Positions 1-6,906 of a stretch of 8,826 nt of DNA are shown piece by piece. This DNA comes from Candidatus Omnitrophota bacterium (GTDB taxonomy: Bacteria; Omnitrophota; Gorgyraeia; Kaelpiales; Kaelpiaceae). The stretch lies in contig JAQUNS010000019.1 in the NCBI GenBank assembly GCA_028717465.1, forward strand, positions 1 to 8,826, read 5' to 3'. The notes under the pieces were generated by a model. The model was not told the origin of the DNA. It did not search any database and was given only the letters and a program-made list of their open reading frames with translations. The position numbers and the translations under genes are program-made. Numbering within the stretch: the first letter of the stretch is position 1; each line of letters opens with the position of its first letter.

Positions 1-1
1 A

Positions 2-505
2 TCCATAATAAGGCCGCTTCTGGGCTGCTTTAGAAAAGAGATTGAAGATTATGTAAAACTTTGCGGCATAACTGCCTGCCAAGATGACAGCAATTACGAT
101 ACCAAGTTTACCCGCAACAAGATCCGCCATGAGTTAATCTCATATCTGGAGCAGAATTTCAACCCCAATATAAAAGAAGTTTTATTCAACACCTCCTGCA
201 CTATGCAGGAGCTCTATGATTTTGTAGAGTCCCAAGCCTATACAGCTTTCAAAAGATGCGTGAAAAAAGATGGCTCCTGTGTTAATATAAACCAGGACAG
301 CTTAAAGAGGCACCATCCGTATATTATAACAGAAGTCATAAGAATGGCTTTTGAGTTCGTAAAAGGCGACCTGAAAAGATTTGAATACGCGCACTATAAA
401 GAGATAGAATCTCTTATCTATGAAAGGCCGGTCGGTTCTGTAGTGGATCTGCCGGCCGGAATCAAAGCAGTTAAAAATAAGCACTGGCTGACTATAGGGA
501 GGTAG
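2..505 (+). CDS. tilS: tRNA(Ile)-lysidine synthase, C-terminal part (5' end outside window)
   Basis: TilS uses ATP and lysine to convert C34 of the AUA-reading tRNA(Ile) to lysidine, changing both codon and amino-acid identity; it acts in the cytosol. The window opens inside the gene, in a frame open from base 2 to a TAG at 503-505 (167 residues visible). The family block is clear: IIRPLL near the start, then DDSNYDTKFTRNKIRHEL around residues 34-51, which matches the conserved end of the TilS N-terminal domain (D-SN-D---RN-IRH-L). About 115 residues follow, ending with VVDLPAGIKAV. That is about the size of the first C-terminal domain only, so the protein may be a short, Aquifex-like TilS without the second C-terminal domain of the E. 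coli enzyme; this is inference from length. The catalytic PP-loop (SGGxDS) lies upstream of the window. ftsH starts 5 nt after the stop, a pairing seen in many bacteria. Confidence 0.9.
   Translation, partial: SIIRPLLGCFRKEIEDYVKLCGITACQDDSNYDTKFTRNKIRHELISYLEQNFNPNIKEVLFNTSCTMQELYDFVESQAYTAFKRCVKKDGSCVNINQDSLKRHHPYIITEVIRMAFEFVKGDLKRFEYAHYKEIESLIYERPVGSVVDLPAGIKAVKNKHWLTIGR
496..502 (+). promoter_or_regulatory. Ribosome binding site of ftsH
   Basis: AGGGAGG lies 8 nt before the ftsH ATG at 511 and abuts the tilS stop codon (503-505). This supports ATG 511 as the start and suggests that translation of tilS and ftsH is coupled. Confidence 0.75.
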
Positions 506-510
506 CTGGG

Positions 511-2394
511 ATGGACAAGGATAAAAAAATTAAAGACAAAAACAAAGATTACCGGCGCAAAAGTTTTCTAGTATGGCTTGTAGTTTTAGGGATGTTTTAT
601 ATGTTCTGGCAGTCTAATGTAGAAAAATCTTTGGGCCAGATTGATTTAAAATATTCGGAATTCTATAAGATTATCCAGGATAGCCCGGAAGATATTGTTT
701 CTGTTGTTAAAACAGAGAATCTCCTGCGCGGCAGACTGCAGGACGGCACTAATTTTAAGGTTATTATACCGGACAAAGACGATAAAATAATAGATCTCAT
801 TAGAGATAGAGTGCCTGATTTTGAAGTCCAGCTGCCTAAAACATTGCTTTATAATATTATTTTCTCTGTCGGCCCGATACTGCTGTTTATAGGATTTTTG
901 TGGTTTTTGCACCGCGGCACCAGGGGAGGCACAGGCAGGATATTTTCGTTTGGAAAAATCAGGGCCCGCTTCGGAGACGCTCAGGGCAGGGTTACTTTTG
1001 ACGATGTTGCCGGTGTCACGGAAGCAAAAGAAGAGCTTAAAGAGATCATCGATTTTCTTAAAGAACCTAAAAAGTTTCAGCGCTTAGGCGGAAAGATTCC
1101 CCGGGGAGTTCTTCTTACCGGTCCTCCCGGAACAGGCAAGACGCTTTTAGCCAAAGCCGTAAGCGGTGAAGCCGGGGTGCCGTTTTCGTCGTTATCCGGA
1201 TCTGATTTTGTCGAGATGTTTGTAGGGGTAGGAGCGGCAAGAGTAAGGGATTTATTCGAGCAGACCAAGCGCCATGCCCGCACAACAGGAAAGGGCTGTA
1301 TCATCTTTATAGACGAAATAGACGCTGTCGGCAGGCAGAGATTTGCTGGTATCGGCGGAGGCCATGATGAAAGAGAGCAAACTTTAAATGCTCTGTTAGC
1401 TGAGATGGACGGCTTCGGTACCGATGAAAGCGTGATTGTTATCGCTGCAACCAACAGGCCTGACGTATTGGATCCGGCACTGCTTAGGCCGGGCAGGTTT
1501 GACAGGCTGGTAGTCGTAGACAGCCCCGACGTTAAGGGGAGAGAAGAGATATTAAAGGTCCATATCAGAAATAAAAAGATATCTCCGGCTGTTGATTTAG
1601 GCAAGATTTCCCGCCAGACTTCAGGGTTCTCCGGAGCCGATTTAGCAAATCTGTGTAATGAGTCGGCTCTTTTAGCGGCCAGGCGCGGCAAGAATGAAAT
1701 AACTATGGGTGAGATGGATGAGGCTATAGACAGGGTTTTGGCCGGTCCGGAAAGAAAGTCTAGAGTGATAAACGAGAAAGAAAAAAAGCTCACCGCTTTC
1801 CATGAATCAGGCCATGCTTTAGTATCGCTTCTTTTGCCAAACGTTGAGCCGCTGCATAAGGTTTCTATAATACCTAGAGGTATGGCTGGCGGTTATACCA
1901 AACTCTTGGAAGAGGATAAGTATTTTAATACAAAAAGCGAGCTGCTCAACAAGATTACTGTTTTTCTCTCAGGCAGAGCTTCAGAAGAACTGGCATTAGG
2001 TGAGATATCAACCGGAGCCAGAAACGATCTTGAGAATGCAGCCAAGCTGGCCAGAAATATGGTCTGCGTTTTCGGCATGAGCGAAAGATTAGGTAATGTT
2101 TCTTTTGATGAACATTCCGGGCCGGTTTTCTTAGGCCGTGATCTGGTGGCAGAAAAGCATTACAGCGAAAAGACGGCAGAGGAGATAGACAAAGAGATAA
2201 AGACTATAATCGACCAGTGTTATCATATTGCCAAGCAGCTGCTTGAGAGAAACAGGGAGAAGCTTTATCTTCTGACCAATACTCTGCTTGAGAAAGAGGT
2301 TTTAGAGGGCGACGATATAAGAAAATTATTAGGCATTGAGACCAGAGAAGATGGTAACAGTAAAGATGCTCAGTCCGGACCCCGGCCTGATTAA
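511..2394 (+). CDS. ftsH: ATP-dependent zinc metalloprotease FtsH
   Basis: Membrane-anchored hexameric AAA+ protease that extracts and degrades misfolded membrane proteins and short-lived cytosolic regulators. At 627 residues it has full family length. Seen in order: a basic N-terminal tail, TM1 at about 19-34, an extracytoplasmic domain at about 36-112, TM2 at about 114-134, the AAA domain and a zinc protease domain. Walker A is GPPGTGKT (204-211), the pore loop MFVG (236-239), and Walker [10 protein letters not shown] (264-272). The second region of homology runs [17 protein letters not shown] (315-331), with likely arginine fingers R326 and R329. The zinc site is HESGH (431-435; HEAGH is commoner), with the third ligand probably D506 in TGARND. 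A hydrophilic tail of about 20 residues ends the protein. The start is set by a good Shine-Dalgarno 8 nt upstream. The 3' end overlaps folP. All key residues are present, so it should be active. Confidence 0.97.
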   Translation: MDKDKKIKDKNKDYRRKSFLVWLVVLGMFYMFWQSNVEKSLGQIDLKYSEFYKIIQDSPEDIVSVVKTENLLRGRLQDGTNFKVIIPDKDDKIIDLIRDRVPDFEVQLPKTLLYNIIFSVGPILLFIGFLWFLHRGTRGGTGRIFSFGKIRARFGDAQGRVTFDDVAGVTEAKEELKEIIDFLKEPKKFQRLGGKIPRGVLLTGPPGTGKTLLAKAVSGEAGVPFSSLSGSDFVEMFVGVGAARVRDLFEQTKRHARTTGKGCIIFIDEIDAVGRQRFAGIGGGHDEREQTLNALLAEMDGFGTDESVIVIAATNRPDVLDPALLRPGRFDRLVVVDSPDVKGREEILKVHIRNKKISPAVDLGKISRQTSGFSGADLANLCNESALLAARRGKNEITMGEMDEAIDRVLAGPERKSRVINEKEKKLTAFHESGHALVSLLLPNVEPLHKVSIIPRGMAGGYTKLLEEDKYFNTKSELLNKITVFLSGRASEELALGEISTGARNDLENAAKLARNMVCVFGMSERLGNVSFDEHSGPVFLGRDLVAEKHYSEKTAEEIDKEIKTIIDQCYHIAKQLLERNREKLYLLTNTLLEKEVLEGDDIRKLLGIETREDGNSKDAQSGPRPD

Positions 2395-3544
2395 AGAAGA
2401 GTTCGATAGAATCAAAGTAGACAGCTTAGGCAAGAATATTATGCTTCCTAAGTCCGGATTTTATGTCCTTAAGGTCGAGGGCACGAGCTCTATCTGTGCC
2501 AATGTCATAAAACAGCAGATGCTTTCAAACGGAGGCGATGCTGCTGTTGGCCGAGGAGCAATAGATGGCAGCGCAAAGAATTCGGACTGCATAATACTAG
2601 GCACTTTAAAGCAATTTCAGGATTTAACCAAGAAGCTCAAATTACAGCCTTGGGGATTAAGCGGCATATCAGATGAGATAAGAGATGTTCTCAATAATAT
2701 TTCCGCTAAAACTATTAAATTGGACTGCCGCGGGCGCAGTATAGTATTGGGCAAAAAGACTCTCATTATGGGGGTTTTGAATGCTACCCCGGACTCTTTC
2801 AGCGATGGGGGTATGTTTTTAGATACCGACAAGGCCATCGAGCATATTCTGCGCATGGAGGAGAAAGGCGCTGATATTATCGATCTGGGCGGAGAGTCCT
2901 CAAGGCCGGGCTCTGGAACAGTGCAAGTTGAGCAGGAGCTAAAACGGGTAATCCCTATTTTAAAAAAAGCAGCCAGGCGCGTTTCAGTCCCTATCTCTAT
3001 CGATACCAGAAAATCTAAGGTTGCAAAAGAGGCAATCGAGCATGGCGCCAGCATAATAAACGATATATCATCTCTAACCTACGATGCTAAAATGGCCAAA
3101 GTTGCATCTAAGTATAATGTTGCGGTTATCCTGATGCACATGAAAGGCGCTCCTTCTACGATGCAGAAAAATCCGTCCTATCAAGATGTAGTTTCTGAAG
3201 TTTACCGTTATCTGAAGAATGCCGTTGAAAGAGCGCTAAAAAGCGGAATAGCTAAAGATAAAATAATTATAGATCCCGGCATAGGCTTTGGCAAGAGGCT
3301 TGAGGATAACATAGCGCTGTTGAGGCGGTTGAAAGAGTTTAAATCTTTAGGCAGGCCTATCGCAATAGGCACTTCCAGAAAATCATTTCTGGGCAGTATC
3401 TTAAATAAGGATATTGATAAAAGATTATATGGTTCACTTGCAAGCTGTGCTTGTGCTATTATAAACGGAGCTGATATTGTCAGAGTGCATGATGTTGAGG
3501 AGACAAAAGACCTGGCCAGAATAATAGATAGGATAGCAAAATGA
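2351..3544 (+). CDS. folP: Dihydropteroate synthase with N-terminal extension
   Basis: FolP condenses 6-hydroxymethyl-7,8-dihydropterin pyrophosphate with p-aminobenzoate to give dihydropteroate in folate synthesis; it is the sulfonamide target. From ATG 2351 it has 397 residues, against about 270-290 for a classical enzyme. Residues from about 138 on form the TIM barrel: MGVLNATPDSFSDGG (140-154), DIIDLGGESSRPG (175-187), SIDTRKS (216-222), IINDIS (235-240), LMHMKG (261-266), IIDPGIGFGK (306-315), TSRKSFLG (341-348) and RVHD (378-381). All pterin, pABA and phosphate motifs look intact. The first ~130 residues, with GGDAAVGRG at 61-69 and LGTLKQF at 83-89, resemble the extra N-terminal domain of long FolP proteins in several deep-branching bacteria; I know of no defined function for it. 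The start is uncertain: TTG 2336 and ATG 2366 are in frame, and none has a clear ribosome binding site. The gene overlaps the ftsH end by 44 nt and shares ATGA with cdaA. Confidence 0.94.
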   Translation: MVTVKMLSPDPGLIKEEFDRIKVDSLGKNIMLPKSGFYVLKVEGTSSICANVIKQQMLSNGGDAAVGRGAIDGSAKNSDCIILGTLKQFQDLTKKLKLQPWGLSGISDEIRDVLNNISAKTIKLDCRGRSIVLGKKTLIMGVLNATPDSFSDGGMFLDTDKAIEHILRMEEKGADIIDLGGESSRPGSGTVQVEQELKRVIPILKKAARRVSVPISIDTRKSKVAKEAIEHGASIINDISSLTYDAKMAKVASKYNVAVILMHMKGAPSTMQKNPSYQDVVSEVYRYLKNAVERALKSGIAKDKIIIDPGIGFGKRLEDNIALLRRLKEFKSLGRPIAIGTSRKSFLGSILNKDIDKRLYGSLASCACAIINGADIVRVHDVEETKDLARIIDRIAK

Positions 3545-4341
3545 AATTAATATCGCCGCTAACTGTTTTTGCAATAGAGATTGTAGCGTTGTGGTTTATT
3601 TACTACAGGGCGCTTCTTTTTATAGAGACAACCCGGGGCAAACAGGTGCTCAAAGGGCTGTTCTTTATATTGTTCGTTTTTCTGGTTTCTCAAATTCTGA
3701 ACCTTACTGTAATGAAGTGGATTTTAACCAAGCTGTTCGCGATATCGGTACTTGCTTTTATAGTTATTTTCCAGCCGGAATTAAGGCGCGGGCTGGCAAG
3801 GCTGGGAGAATATTCTCCGTTCACTCTTGTCATAGGAGAACAGAAAGCCATAGATGAGATAATAAAAGCTTCGTTTACCTTAGCCAGGAGAAGTATCGGT
3901 GCGCTTATTGCAATACAGCGGCAAGTTAATTTAGAGCCTTTTGTAGAATCCGGGGTAAATATAGACAGCTTGATAAATTCAGACCTTCTTATTGCAATAT
4001 TCACTCCTTACAATCCTTTGCATGACGGAGGAGTTGTGATCGAGTCTAATAAGATTAAAACAGCGGCCTGTCTTTTTCCATTGAGCCAGAGCAGCAAACT
4101 TCCGAAATCTTTAGGTACACGGCACAGGTCAGCTGTTGGATTAAGCGAAGAGACCGACGCTGTTGTTATTATAGTTTCTGAGGAGTCAGGGAAAGTGTCT
4201 TTAGCTTTGAGGGGGGAGCTCCACCAAGACCTGAGCGCTGAGGAGCTTAGGGATAAACTGCTTGTTTTACTGAATAAAAAAGTAACTAAAGAAGAGGATA
4301 ATCTGATAGCTGCCGGAGATGAAGTTAATAAAAATAGTTAA
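3541..4341 (+). CDS. cdaA: Diadenylate cyclase CdaA (DAC domain)
   Basis: CdaA (YbbP/DacA) makes cyclic di-AMP from two ATP at the inner face of the membrane; c-di-AMP controls potassium and osmolyte balance and wall homeostasis in bacteria that use it. The 266 residues match the family length. Three hydrophobic segments at about 6-25, 37-56 and 62-77 fit the three-helix membrane anchor, and FQPELRRGLARLG (77-89) is the typical linker into the DAC domain. Catalytic motifs: PLHDGGVVI (159-167), where many family members have DGA, and GTRHRSAVGLSEETDAV (192-208) with the RHR triad at 194-196. GGVVI plus the following ESNKI match the nucleotide-binding strand. The start ATG overlaps the folP stop as ATGA, with a modest AGG 8 nt upstream. 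cdaR, encoding the usual membrane partner, follows with a 23-nt overlap, a strong contextual check. Confidence 0.95.
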   Translation: MKLISPLTVFAIEIVALWFIYYRALLFIETTRGKQVLKGLFFILFVFLVSQILNLTVMKWILTKLFAISVLAFIVIFQPELRRGLARLGEYSPFTLVIGEQKAIDEIIKASFTLARRSIGALIAIQRQVNLEPFVESGVNIDSLINSDLLIAIFTPYNPLHDGGVVIESNKIKTAACLFPLSQSSKLPKSLGTRHRSAVGLSEETDAVVIIVSEESGKVSLALRGELHQDLSAEELRDKLLVLLNKKVTKEEDNLIAAGDEVNKNS

Positions 4342-4741
4342 AAATAATTTTGCTTATAAGCTGGTGGCTTTACTGCTTGCGGCAACAACTTATATGTATG
4401 TGCAGGGCGAAATAGGCATTAAAGGAATAGGTATAAGCGACAGAGAGCTTACTAAAGATATTGTTTCTAAAGTAGTGCCTGTTAAAGTTATTGTAAAGGG
4501 CGAGCCGCCTGCGGGTTACAGAATTCTGGCCTCAAGCATCAAAGTTAATCCGGACAAGGTGATAATTATAGGCAAAAAGGACGACCTTTCCAGGATATCT
4601 AATATTGAAACTCAGGAGATAGATATCAGGAAATTTACCAACACTCAGAGCCTGTCTGTTTCTTTAATGCCTGCCGAGAATGCCATAAATATAAGCTCTA
4701 AAGTAGTTACTGTAGAAATTCCAATAGTCTCTTTGCATTAA
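4319..4741 (+). CDS. cdaR: CdaR-like YbbR-domain protein, short form
   Basis: CdaR is the extracytoplasmic regulator that binds CdaA and tunes c-di-AMP synthesis. This protein has only 140 residues: a short basic cytoplasmic start, one transmembrane helix at about 12-28 (YKLVALLLAATTYMYVQG), then an extracytoplasmic part of about 110 residues. Within it, VVPVKVIVKGEPPAGYRI (about 46-63) followed by VNPDKVIIIGKKDDLSRI fits one YbbR beta-rich repeat. Bacillus CdaR has four such repeats and about 480 residues, so this is a minimal version. The family call rests on the N-terminal helix pattern (NNFAYKLVALLLA), the PAGY...V.P..V.I.G pattern and the position directly after cdaA; any one alone would be weaker. 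ATG 4319 is the only sensible start, since it leaves the helix complete. No good ribosome binding site is seen, which suggests coupling to cdaA translation through the 23-nt overlap. Confidence 0.85.
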   Translation: MKLIKIVKNNFAYKLVALLLAATTYMYVQGEIGIKGIGISDRELTKDIVSKVVPVKVIVKGEPPAGYRILASSIKVNPDKVIIIGKKDDLSRISNIETQEIDIRKFTNTQSLSVSLMPAENAINISSKVVTVEIPIVSLH

Positions 4742-4743
4742 AG

Positions 4744-5454
4744 ATGAGATTAGGCGTCAATATAGACCATATTGCGACTGTAAGAGAGGCAAGAGGTGGC
4801 TTGTTTCCGGACCCTGTTGAGGCCCTTAAAGTAGCCGAAGAAGCAGGTTGTGATGCTATAGTGGCTCATTTAAGAGAAGACCGCCGCCATATAAACGATC
4901 AGGATATCAAAAGGATAAAAGAGAATGCCAAGGCTCTATTCAACATGGAGATGTCTTTAGCCCATGATATAATAAGAGTGGCTTTAAGCGTTAAACCTGA
5001 TGAGGTAACTTTTGTTCCGGAGAGAAGGCGGGAGCTTACAACAGAAGGCGGCTTGGATATACTAGCCTGCCGAAAGAGGCTTACTGGAGTTATCCGGGAT
5101 TTTAAAAAAGAGAATATAACTGTCAGTCTTTTCGTTGAGGCCGATAAAAACCAGATTGAGGCCGCCAAAGATACGGGGGCTGACTTTATCGAGATTCATA
5201 CCGGCAGTTTTGCAGAAGCATTTAAGAGCAACGATTATGCAGAAGAACTTGATATGATCAAAAATGGGGTGGATTTTGCAATTTCGCTTGGCTTGGGAGT
5301 CAATGCCGGCCACGGCCTGGACTATGAAAACGTAGCTGAGATAGCCAAAATAACCGGTATAGAAAGCTTGAACATAGGTTACTCTATAATAGCCAGAGCG
5401 CTGTTTGTCGGCATCAAATCTGCTGTTGCTGAAATGATCGGTTTAATAAGATGA
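4744..5454 (+). CDS. pdxJ: Pyridoxine 5'-phosphate synthase
   Basis: PdxJ closes the ring of vitamin B6 in the DXP-dependent pathway, joining 1-deoxyxylulose 5-phosphate with 3-amino-2-oxopropyl phosphate to form pyridoxine 5'-phosphate in the cytosol. The 236 residues match the usual length (about 240). Visible motifs: LGVNIDHIATVREARGG (3-19), IVAHLREDRRHI (39-50), NMEMS (67-71), VPERRRELTTEGG (91-103), FIEIHTGSFA (148-157) and GLGVNAGHGLDYEN (183-196). By comparison with the E. coli enzyme, H42, E69 and H190 are the likely general acid/base residues. Its presence implies the PdxA/PdxJ (DXP) route to B6 rather than the PdxS/PdxT route. ATG 4744 follows the cdaR stop by 2 nt; only AAAG precedes it, so translation is probably coupled. 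The stop overlaps the acpS ATG as ATGA. Confidence 0.97.
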   Translation: MRLGVNIDHIATVREARGGLFPDPVEALKVAEEAGCDAIVAHLREDRRHINDQDIKRIKENAKALFNMEMSLAHDIIRVALSVKPDEVTFVPERRRELTTEGGLDILACRKRLTGVIRDFKKENITVSLFVEADKNQIEAAKDTGADFIEIHTGSFAEAFKSNDYAEELDMIKNGVDFAISLGLGVNAGHGLDYENVAEIAKITGIESLNIGYSIIARALFVGIKSAVAEMIGLIR

Positions 5455-5825
5455 AAATACTCTCAACCGGAATAGATATAGTCGAAGTTAAAAGAATAAA
5501 ATCCCTTTACCTAACTTACGGTAAGAGGTTTTTGGGCAAGATATTGAATATAGATGAAGCAGATAGGCTTGAAAATAAAGGCAAGAGTTTCTATCAGTCT
5601 CTGGCAGCGCGCATAGCCGCCAAAGAGGCGATATATAAGGCATTGAATTCATACGACCCTAGGTTAGCCCCTAAATGGAAGGACATTTCGATATATAACC
5701 AGGATAATGGATCGCCTTCTGCCAGCTTTAATTTCACTTTGGATTTCGGGGCTACTATAGCGCTGAGCATCTCTCATGCCGATAACTATGCTGTCGCCAG
5801 TGCTATTCTACTGCGGGAGGATTGA
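5451..5825 (+). CDS. acpS: Holo-[acyl-carrier-protein] synthase
   Basis: AcpS moves the 4'-phosphopantetheine arm from coenzyme A to the serine of apo-ACP, activating it for fatty acid synthesis. The 124 residues match the family (about 120-130; active as a trimer). Motifs: GIDIVEVKRI (7-16) with Mg-binding D9, RFLGKIL (26-32), SLAARIAAKEAIYKAL (50-65) with metal ligand E59 next to K58, the WKDISI strand (76-81), NGSP (86-89) and LSISHADNYAVA (105-116). All landmark residues are present. It overlaps pdxJ by ATGA and nnrD by one base, and the acpS-nnr pairing is found in a wide range of bacteria. Confidence 0.95.
   Translation: MKILSTGIDIVEVKRIKSLYLTYGKRFLGKILNIDEADRLENKGKSFYQSLAARIAAKEAIYKALNSYDPRLAPKWKDISIYNQDNGSPSASFNFTLDFGATIALSISHADNYAVASAILLRED
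5815..5820 (+). promoter_or_regulatory. Ribosome binding site of nnrD
   Basis: GGGAGG ends 4 nt before ATG 5825. This favours ATG 5825 over the in-frame TTG at 5822, which would leave a spacer of only 1 nt. Confidence 0.65.
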
Positions 5826-6697
5826 TGGACCAAACGCTGCTTTCCTATTTCAGGAAGATATACCCTAGAGAAAAAAACAGCCACAAAGGAGATTACGGCA
5901 GAATATTTGTTTTAGCCGGGTCAAAAGGCATGACCGGAGCTGCTTATCTCTCCTCGGCTGCTGCTTTGCGCTGCGGGGCAGGCCTGGTTTATCTTGGCAT
6001 ACCGGAGAGCCTCAATACGATAATAGAGCAGAAGCTGACAGAGATTATTACGGTTCCTTTGAAAGAGACTTTATCCGGCAGCTCAGATTTTTCGGATTTA
6101 AAGCGGCTGAAGCGGCTGCTGGAATGTTTTGACTTACTTTTAGCGGGGCCGGGGCTTTCAATGAATAAAGCAACTCAAAAATTGGTTGTTAACCTTGCTT
6201 TAAATTGCAATACTCCTGTTGTACTTGATGCAGACGGCATCAATTCATTTTCTCAAAAATTACTTAAGAAAAAAAGGGCAGGGTCTTTGATTTTAACGCC
6301 CCATCTAGGTGAGTTTTCGCGGCTTAGCGGAACAGATATAGATAAAATTAATGACGACAAAGAGAGCATCGCTTTAGATTTTGCAAAAAAGTTTGGATTG
6401 ACTGTTGTTTTAAAGGGTTATCGTACTGTAGTAGCTTCATCTCAAGGCGGCCTGTATATAAATGATACCGGTAATCCCGGTATGGCAACAGCAGGTTCAG
6501 GCGATGTTTTATGCGGGGTGATAGCGGCCCTGCGTGTTCAAGGCCTCTCTGATTACGAGGCTGCTTGCCTGGGTGCCTACATACACGGAAGAGCCGGAGA
6601 TCTGGCTAAAGAACAGAAGACAGAGTTATCTTTGATAGCCTCCGATATCTTGGAATACCTTCCTGCTGTCTTTCAAGAGCTTATTCAAAAAACTTAA
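5825..6697 (+). CDS. nnrD: ADP/ATP-dependent (S)-NAD(P)H-hydrate dehydratase
   Basis: NnrD repairs NAD(P)H damaged by hydration, using ATP or ADP to dehydrate S-NAD(P)HX back to NAD(P)H. It is a ribokinase-like (YjeF C-terminal / CARKD) fold. The 290 residues show HKGDYGRIFVLAGSKGMTGA (20-39), LAGPGLS (106-112), VVLDADGIN (132-140), LTPHLGEFSRL (157-167), VVLKGYRTVVAS (194-205) and TGNPGMATAGSGDVLCG (215-231), with D227 the likely catalytic aspartate, then GAYIHGRAGDLA (250-261). In many bacteria this domain is fused behind an NAD(P)HX epimerase (YjeF N-terminal) domain; here it stands alone, as in Bacillus YxkO, and no epimerase is encoded in the window. The last gene of the train, it ends in TAA and is followed by a structured non-coding stretch. 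Confidence 0.95.
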   Translation: MDQTLLSYFRKIYPREKNSHKGDYGRIFVLAGSKGMTGAAYLSSAAALRCGAGLVYLGIPESLNTIIEQKLTEIITVPLKETLSGSSDFSDLKRLKRLLECFDLLLAGPGLSMNKATQKLVVNLALNCNTPVVLDADGINSFSQKLLKKKRAGSLILTPHLGEFSRLSGTDIDKINDDKESIALDFAKKFGLTVVLKGYRTVVASSQGGLYINDTGNPGMATAGSGDVLCGVIAALRVQGLSDYEAACLGAYIHGRAGDLAKEQKTELSLIASDILEYLPAVFQELIQKT

Positions 6698-6723
6698 TAT
6701 TCCAAATCAGTTCACAGCTTTTG

Positions 6724-6737
6724 GCTGATAGCTGTTA
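6724..6737 (+). repeat. Short degenerate heptamer repeat
   Basis: GCTGATA and GCTGTTA lie head to tail at 6724-6730 and 6731-6737, 27 nt after the nnrD stop. This is too short to mean much alone, but it fits the repeat-rich character of this intergenic stretch. Confidence 0.4.
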
Positions 6738-6790
6738 GTAAAACAAACTCCAAATCACGAATAGGCACAAATTACATACGAATATGCCTG

Positions 6791-6823
6791 CAACCGTGTC
6801 AACCGCGTAGGTTGGCACGGTTG
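6791..6823 (+). other. Strong 14-bp stem-loop after nnrD
   Basis: CAACCGTGTCAACC (6791-6804) pairs with GGTTGGCACGGTTG (6810-6823) over 14 positions, with one T-G wobble and a GCGTA loop. It lies 93 nt after the nnrD stop. No T-run follows on the plus strand and none on the minus strand, so it is not a standard intrinsic terminator. It could protect the 3' end of the operon transcript, or be the core of a repeat. The G+C-rich arms contrast with the A+T-rich surroundings. Confidence 0.7.
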
Positions 6824-6827
6824 GCCT

Positions 6828-6853
6828 AATTTCCGCCACGTCGGCGAAAAATT
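6828..6853 (+). other. Second hairpin, CGCC-ACGTC-GGCG core
   Basis: CGCC (6834-6837) pairs with GGCG (6843-6846) around an ACGTC loop, then AATTT (6828-6832) pairs with AAATT (6849-6853) after a 1x2 internal loop. It follows the larger hairpin by 4 nt. A+T-rich sequence continues after it, but without a run of T, so terminator activity is doubtful. Confidence 0.5.
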
Positions 6854-6870
6854 TGGTTTAACTGAAAACT

Positions 6871-6899
6871 TTGTTTCTCTGTTTCAAATGTGGTATAAA
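6871..6899 (+). promoter_or_regulatory. Putative promoter of the unknown secreted protein
   Basis: TTGTTT (6871-6876), a 17-nt spacer and TATAAA (6894-6899) give a fair housekeeping-sigma promoter (3/6 and 5/6 matches). TGTGG just before the -10 is similar to, but not the same as, an extended -10. The expected start of transcription, about 7 nt after the -10, falls at or just before the ATG at 6907, so the mRNA would have almost no leader. The prediction is by eye only. Confidence 0.45.
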
Positions 6900-6906
6900 T
6901 TTTTAA

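Larger units (their letters stand above)
6741..6876. repeat. Loosely palindromic intergenic repeat element
   Basis: About 136 bp between nnrD and the next gene contain nested inverted and direct repeats. Outer arms: AAACAAA 6741-6747 against TTTGTTT 6870-6876, and CCAAAT 6750-6755 against ATTTGG 6851-6856. Inner arms: TAGGC 6762-6766 against GCCTA 6824-6828, and AGGCA 6763-6767 against TGCCT 6785-6789, which exclude each other. ACGAATA occurs twice, 21 nt apart (6757 and 6778), each time preceded by a CAAAT(C/T)AC-like sequence. The 14-bp stem-loop at 6791-6823 forms the core. No reading frame of note is present. The architecture suggests a dispersed non-coding repeat (MITE- or REP-like) rather than plain spacer, but whether it is repeated elsewhere cannot be seen here. 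No target-site duplication was identified. Confidence 0.5.

Noticed and set aside
1077..1793. Long open frame on the minus strand (238 codons) inside ftsH
   Set aside because: It lies wholly antisense to a well-conserved gene, and its product is Ser/Pro/Leu-rich low-quality sequence with no motif; it is a codon-bias shadow.
2617..3054. Minus-strand frame of 145 codons inside folP
   Set aside because: Antisense shadow of conserved dihydropteroate synthase motifs; no ribosome binding site or recognisable protein.
3591..3857. Plus-strand frame of 88 codons inside cdaA
   Set aside because: Out of frame with the CdaA membrane region, which is clearly the real product; no family resemblance.
6751..6790. 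CRISPR-like spaced repeats (ACGAATA every 21 nt)
   Set aside because: Only two short degenerate copies, no constant-length spacers, no cas genes.
6791..6853. Hairpins after nnrD as a Rho-independent terminator
   Set aside because: Neither stem is followed by a T-run on either strand; they are kept as stem-loops or repeat core instead.
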